From Bacillota bacterium (GTDB taxonomy: Bacteria > Bacillota > Clostridia > Christensenellales > CAG-138), in the NCBI GenBank assembly GCA_023416895.1, contig JAEZGQ010000206.1, positions 1 through 6,751 of the forward strand: a stretch of 6,751 nucleotides of DNA, written 5' to 3'. The position numbers were made by a program, and so were the translations under genes. Below the pieces are notes generated by a model. That model was not told the origin of the DNA. It worked only from the letters and a program-made list of their open reading frames with translations, and searched no databases. Below, piece by piece: positions 5,804-6,751 of this stretch (positions within the stretch are counted from its first letter, which is position 1; each line of letters begins with the position of its first letter).

Positions 5804-6274
5804 ATGCGGCGACTTGACAGAAAAACGGACGATGTTTTGGGAATTCTTCAAAAATGCAAGGTGCTGCGGATTGGGCTTTGCACGAACAATACTCCCTATG
5901 TTGTGCCGCTGAACTTCGGCTACACGCTTGAAAACGGCGCGCTCACTTTTTATTTGCATTGCGCGAACGACGGGAAAAAGCTCGATTTGATTCGCCAAAA
6001 CCCCAAAGTTTGCGTGGAGCTCGACTGCTCGCACGAGCTTGCACGCGGTGAAAGCGCATGCTCCTGCACGTTTTATTATGAAAGCCTCATCGCCTTCGGA
6101 CAAGCGGAACTTGTGGAAGCCTTTGAGGAAAAGGCCTATGCCCTCCAAAAGCTGATGGAGCACCAGTGCGGCCAAGCAACGTACGAATTCCCCCAAAAAG
6201 CCGTAGACGACCTGACCGTTATGAAAGTAACTTGCTCGGAATACAGCGCAAAGGCGCATACAAAGGGAGCGTGA
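5804..6274 (+). CDS. Nim-like pyridoxamine 5'-phosphate oxidase-fold flavoprotein
   Basis: This 156-residue protein of the PNPOx-like split-barrel family resembles the NimA group of small FMN-binding proteins, common in anaerobes. It begins MRRLDRKTDD and continues with a strand pattern ending in PYVVPLNFGY (31-40), then TFYLHCANDGKKLDLIRQNP (48-67). That segment contains the histidine (His52) corresponding to the functional histidine of Nim proteins. The central strand with SLIAFGQAELV (94-104) and the helix EEKAYALQKLMEH (108-120) complete the usual fold. Characterised Nim proteins are linked to nitroimidazole reduction and resistance, but most chromosomal relatives have no proven role, so no drug phenotype is claimed. 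It contains nine cysteines, including CSC at 86-88. It is transcribed alone, divergently from nfnA, and ends at a hairpin. It is not PdxH, being too short and lacking that enzyme's C-terminal part. Confidence 0.85.
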   Translation: MRRLDRKTDDVLGILQKCKVLRIGLCTNNTPYVVPLNFGYTLENGALTFYLHCANDGKKLDLIRQNPKVCVELDCSHELARGESACSCTFYYESLIAFGQAELVEAFEEKAYALQKLMEHQCGQATYEFPQKAVDDLTVMKVTCSEYSAKAHTKGA

Positions 6275-6303
6275 AAAGAAGCCCTGTTTTTCTTTTTTAC
6301 GCG

Positions 6304-6330
6304 AAAACAGGGGCCGCAGGCCCCTGTTTT
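6304..6330. terminator. Bidirectional terminator between the Nim-like gene and the rightmost gene
   Basis: A perfect 12-base-pair stem (AAAACAGGGGCC, 6304-6315, with its complement at 6319-6330) has a GCA loop. A residues on the left and T residues on the right allow termination from either strand. It lies 29 bases after the Nim-like stop and 35 beyond the stop of the convergent gene. Confidence 0.9.
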
Positions 6331-6365
6331 ATTGTTCCAGCTCTGTTCTCCGTTCGCTTTGCCGT

Positions 6366-6751
6366 TTATTCGCTTTCTCCGCCGAGCAGCTCATCAAAGC
6401 CCTTGAGTACGGCTTCCTTTGTTTCATAGCTGATTTCGGGCAGTTTCCCGCCCCAAACCTTCTCCGCTTCGGAGAAGCCCTTCAAAAAGGCGTCTTTCAT
6501 TTTTTCAAGCTTTGCGGGGTCGCCGCCGGCGGCGGCCTTTGCAAAGTTGAGGATGTTTTCCGATACCTGCTTTACGCCCCACGCGCCGTTTTCGCCGATG
6601 AGCTCTTCGGCTTGCTTGCGGGTTGCGTCGTCCACGTTGAGGGAGGAAAGCGTTTTGCCCAAATCGGTAATGCCCTCAAAGTTCGCGTTTGCGCCGAACA
6701 CGCGGGAAAGCACACCCTTTACGGCTTCGCTCTGTTTGTCAAACAGAGCCG
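6366..6751 (-). CDS. Unrecognised protein, C-terminal part (5' end outside the window)
   Basis: The frame is open from the stop at 6366 to the window edge, giving 127 visible residues of a longer protein; a GTG at 6713 is unlikely to be the start because the same frame continues upstream and no ribosome binding site precedes it. The visible part looks soluble, mostly helical and rich in Lys and Glu, with no signal peptide or membrane segment. It contains a segment reading ENGAWGVKQVSENILNFA and, later, FLKGFSEAEKVWGGKLPEI. The tryptophan-containing WGGKLPEIS stretch looks like a conserved motif of clostridial proteins of unknown function, but that is an impression from memory. Codon use resembles the neighbours. 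It ends EELLGG-like (FDELLGGESE) and converges on the Nim-like gene. No function is proposed. Confidence 0.75.
   Translation of the reverse strand, partial: ALFDKQSEAVKGVLSRVFGANANFEGITDLGKTLSSLNVDDATRKQAEELIGENGAWGVKQVSENILNFAKAAAGGDPAKLEKMKDAFLKGFSEAEKVWGGKLPEISYETKEAVLKGFDELLGGESE

Overview
The window looks like a piece of chromosome from a strictly anaerobic Firmicute, probably class Clostridia. The reasons are the electron-bifurcating NfnA/NfnB pair, strong purine-rich Shine-Dalgarno sequences, a PopT/DUF368 carrier, a clostridial-style L,D-transpeptidase with SH3 repeats, and a Nim-like flavoprotein. The genus cannot be named from the sequence. I see no insertion sequence, phage gene, CRISPR array or other sign of a mobile region.

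Layout from left to right. Positions 1-92 hold a complete tRNA-Ser(GGA) gene on the minus strand with encoded CCA. A 265-base gap carries its promoter and separates it from popT (plus strand, GTG start, 358-1173), predicted to recycle undecaprenyl phosphate across the membrane. An exported L,D-transpeptidase (plus, 1278-2576) follows behind its own likely promoter and ends at a strong hairpin terminator. A short NUDIX hydrolase gene (plus, 2699-3184) comes next. A shared hairpin at 3242-3275 lies between it and the convergent nfnA-nfnB operon (minus, 5542 down to 3295). A 261-base divergent intergenic region separates nfnA from a Nim-like PNPOx-fold flavoprotein (plus, 5804-6274). Another bidirectional hairpin at 6304-6330 then precedes the 3' part of an unrecognised gene (minus, 6366 to beyond the window end).

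Functionally there are two coherent themes. PopT and the L,D-transpeptidase are both envelope functions: one returns the lipid carrier used for cell-wall precursor export, the other cross-links or modifies the finished wall. NfnA and NfnB form one enzyme linking NADH, NADPH and ferredoxin pools. Their genes are separated by a single base, so translation is almost certainly coupled. The NUDIX and Nim-like genes are small accessory or housekeeping enzymes.

I did not find an undescribed system here. The features most worth a second look are a cluster of TTGC/GCAA half-sites in the nfnA leader, an extra cysteine in the NfnA [2Fe-2S] motif, competing hairpins behind the Nim-like gene, and the unidentified gene cut by the right edge.
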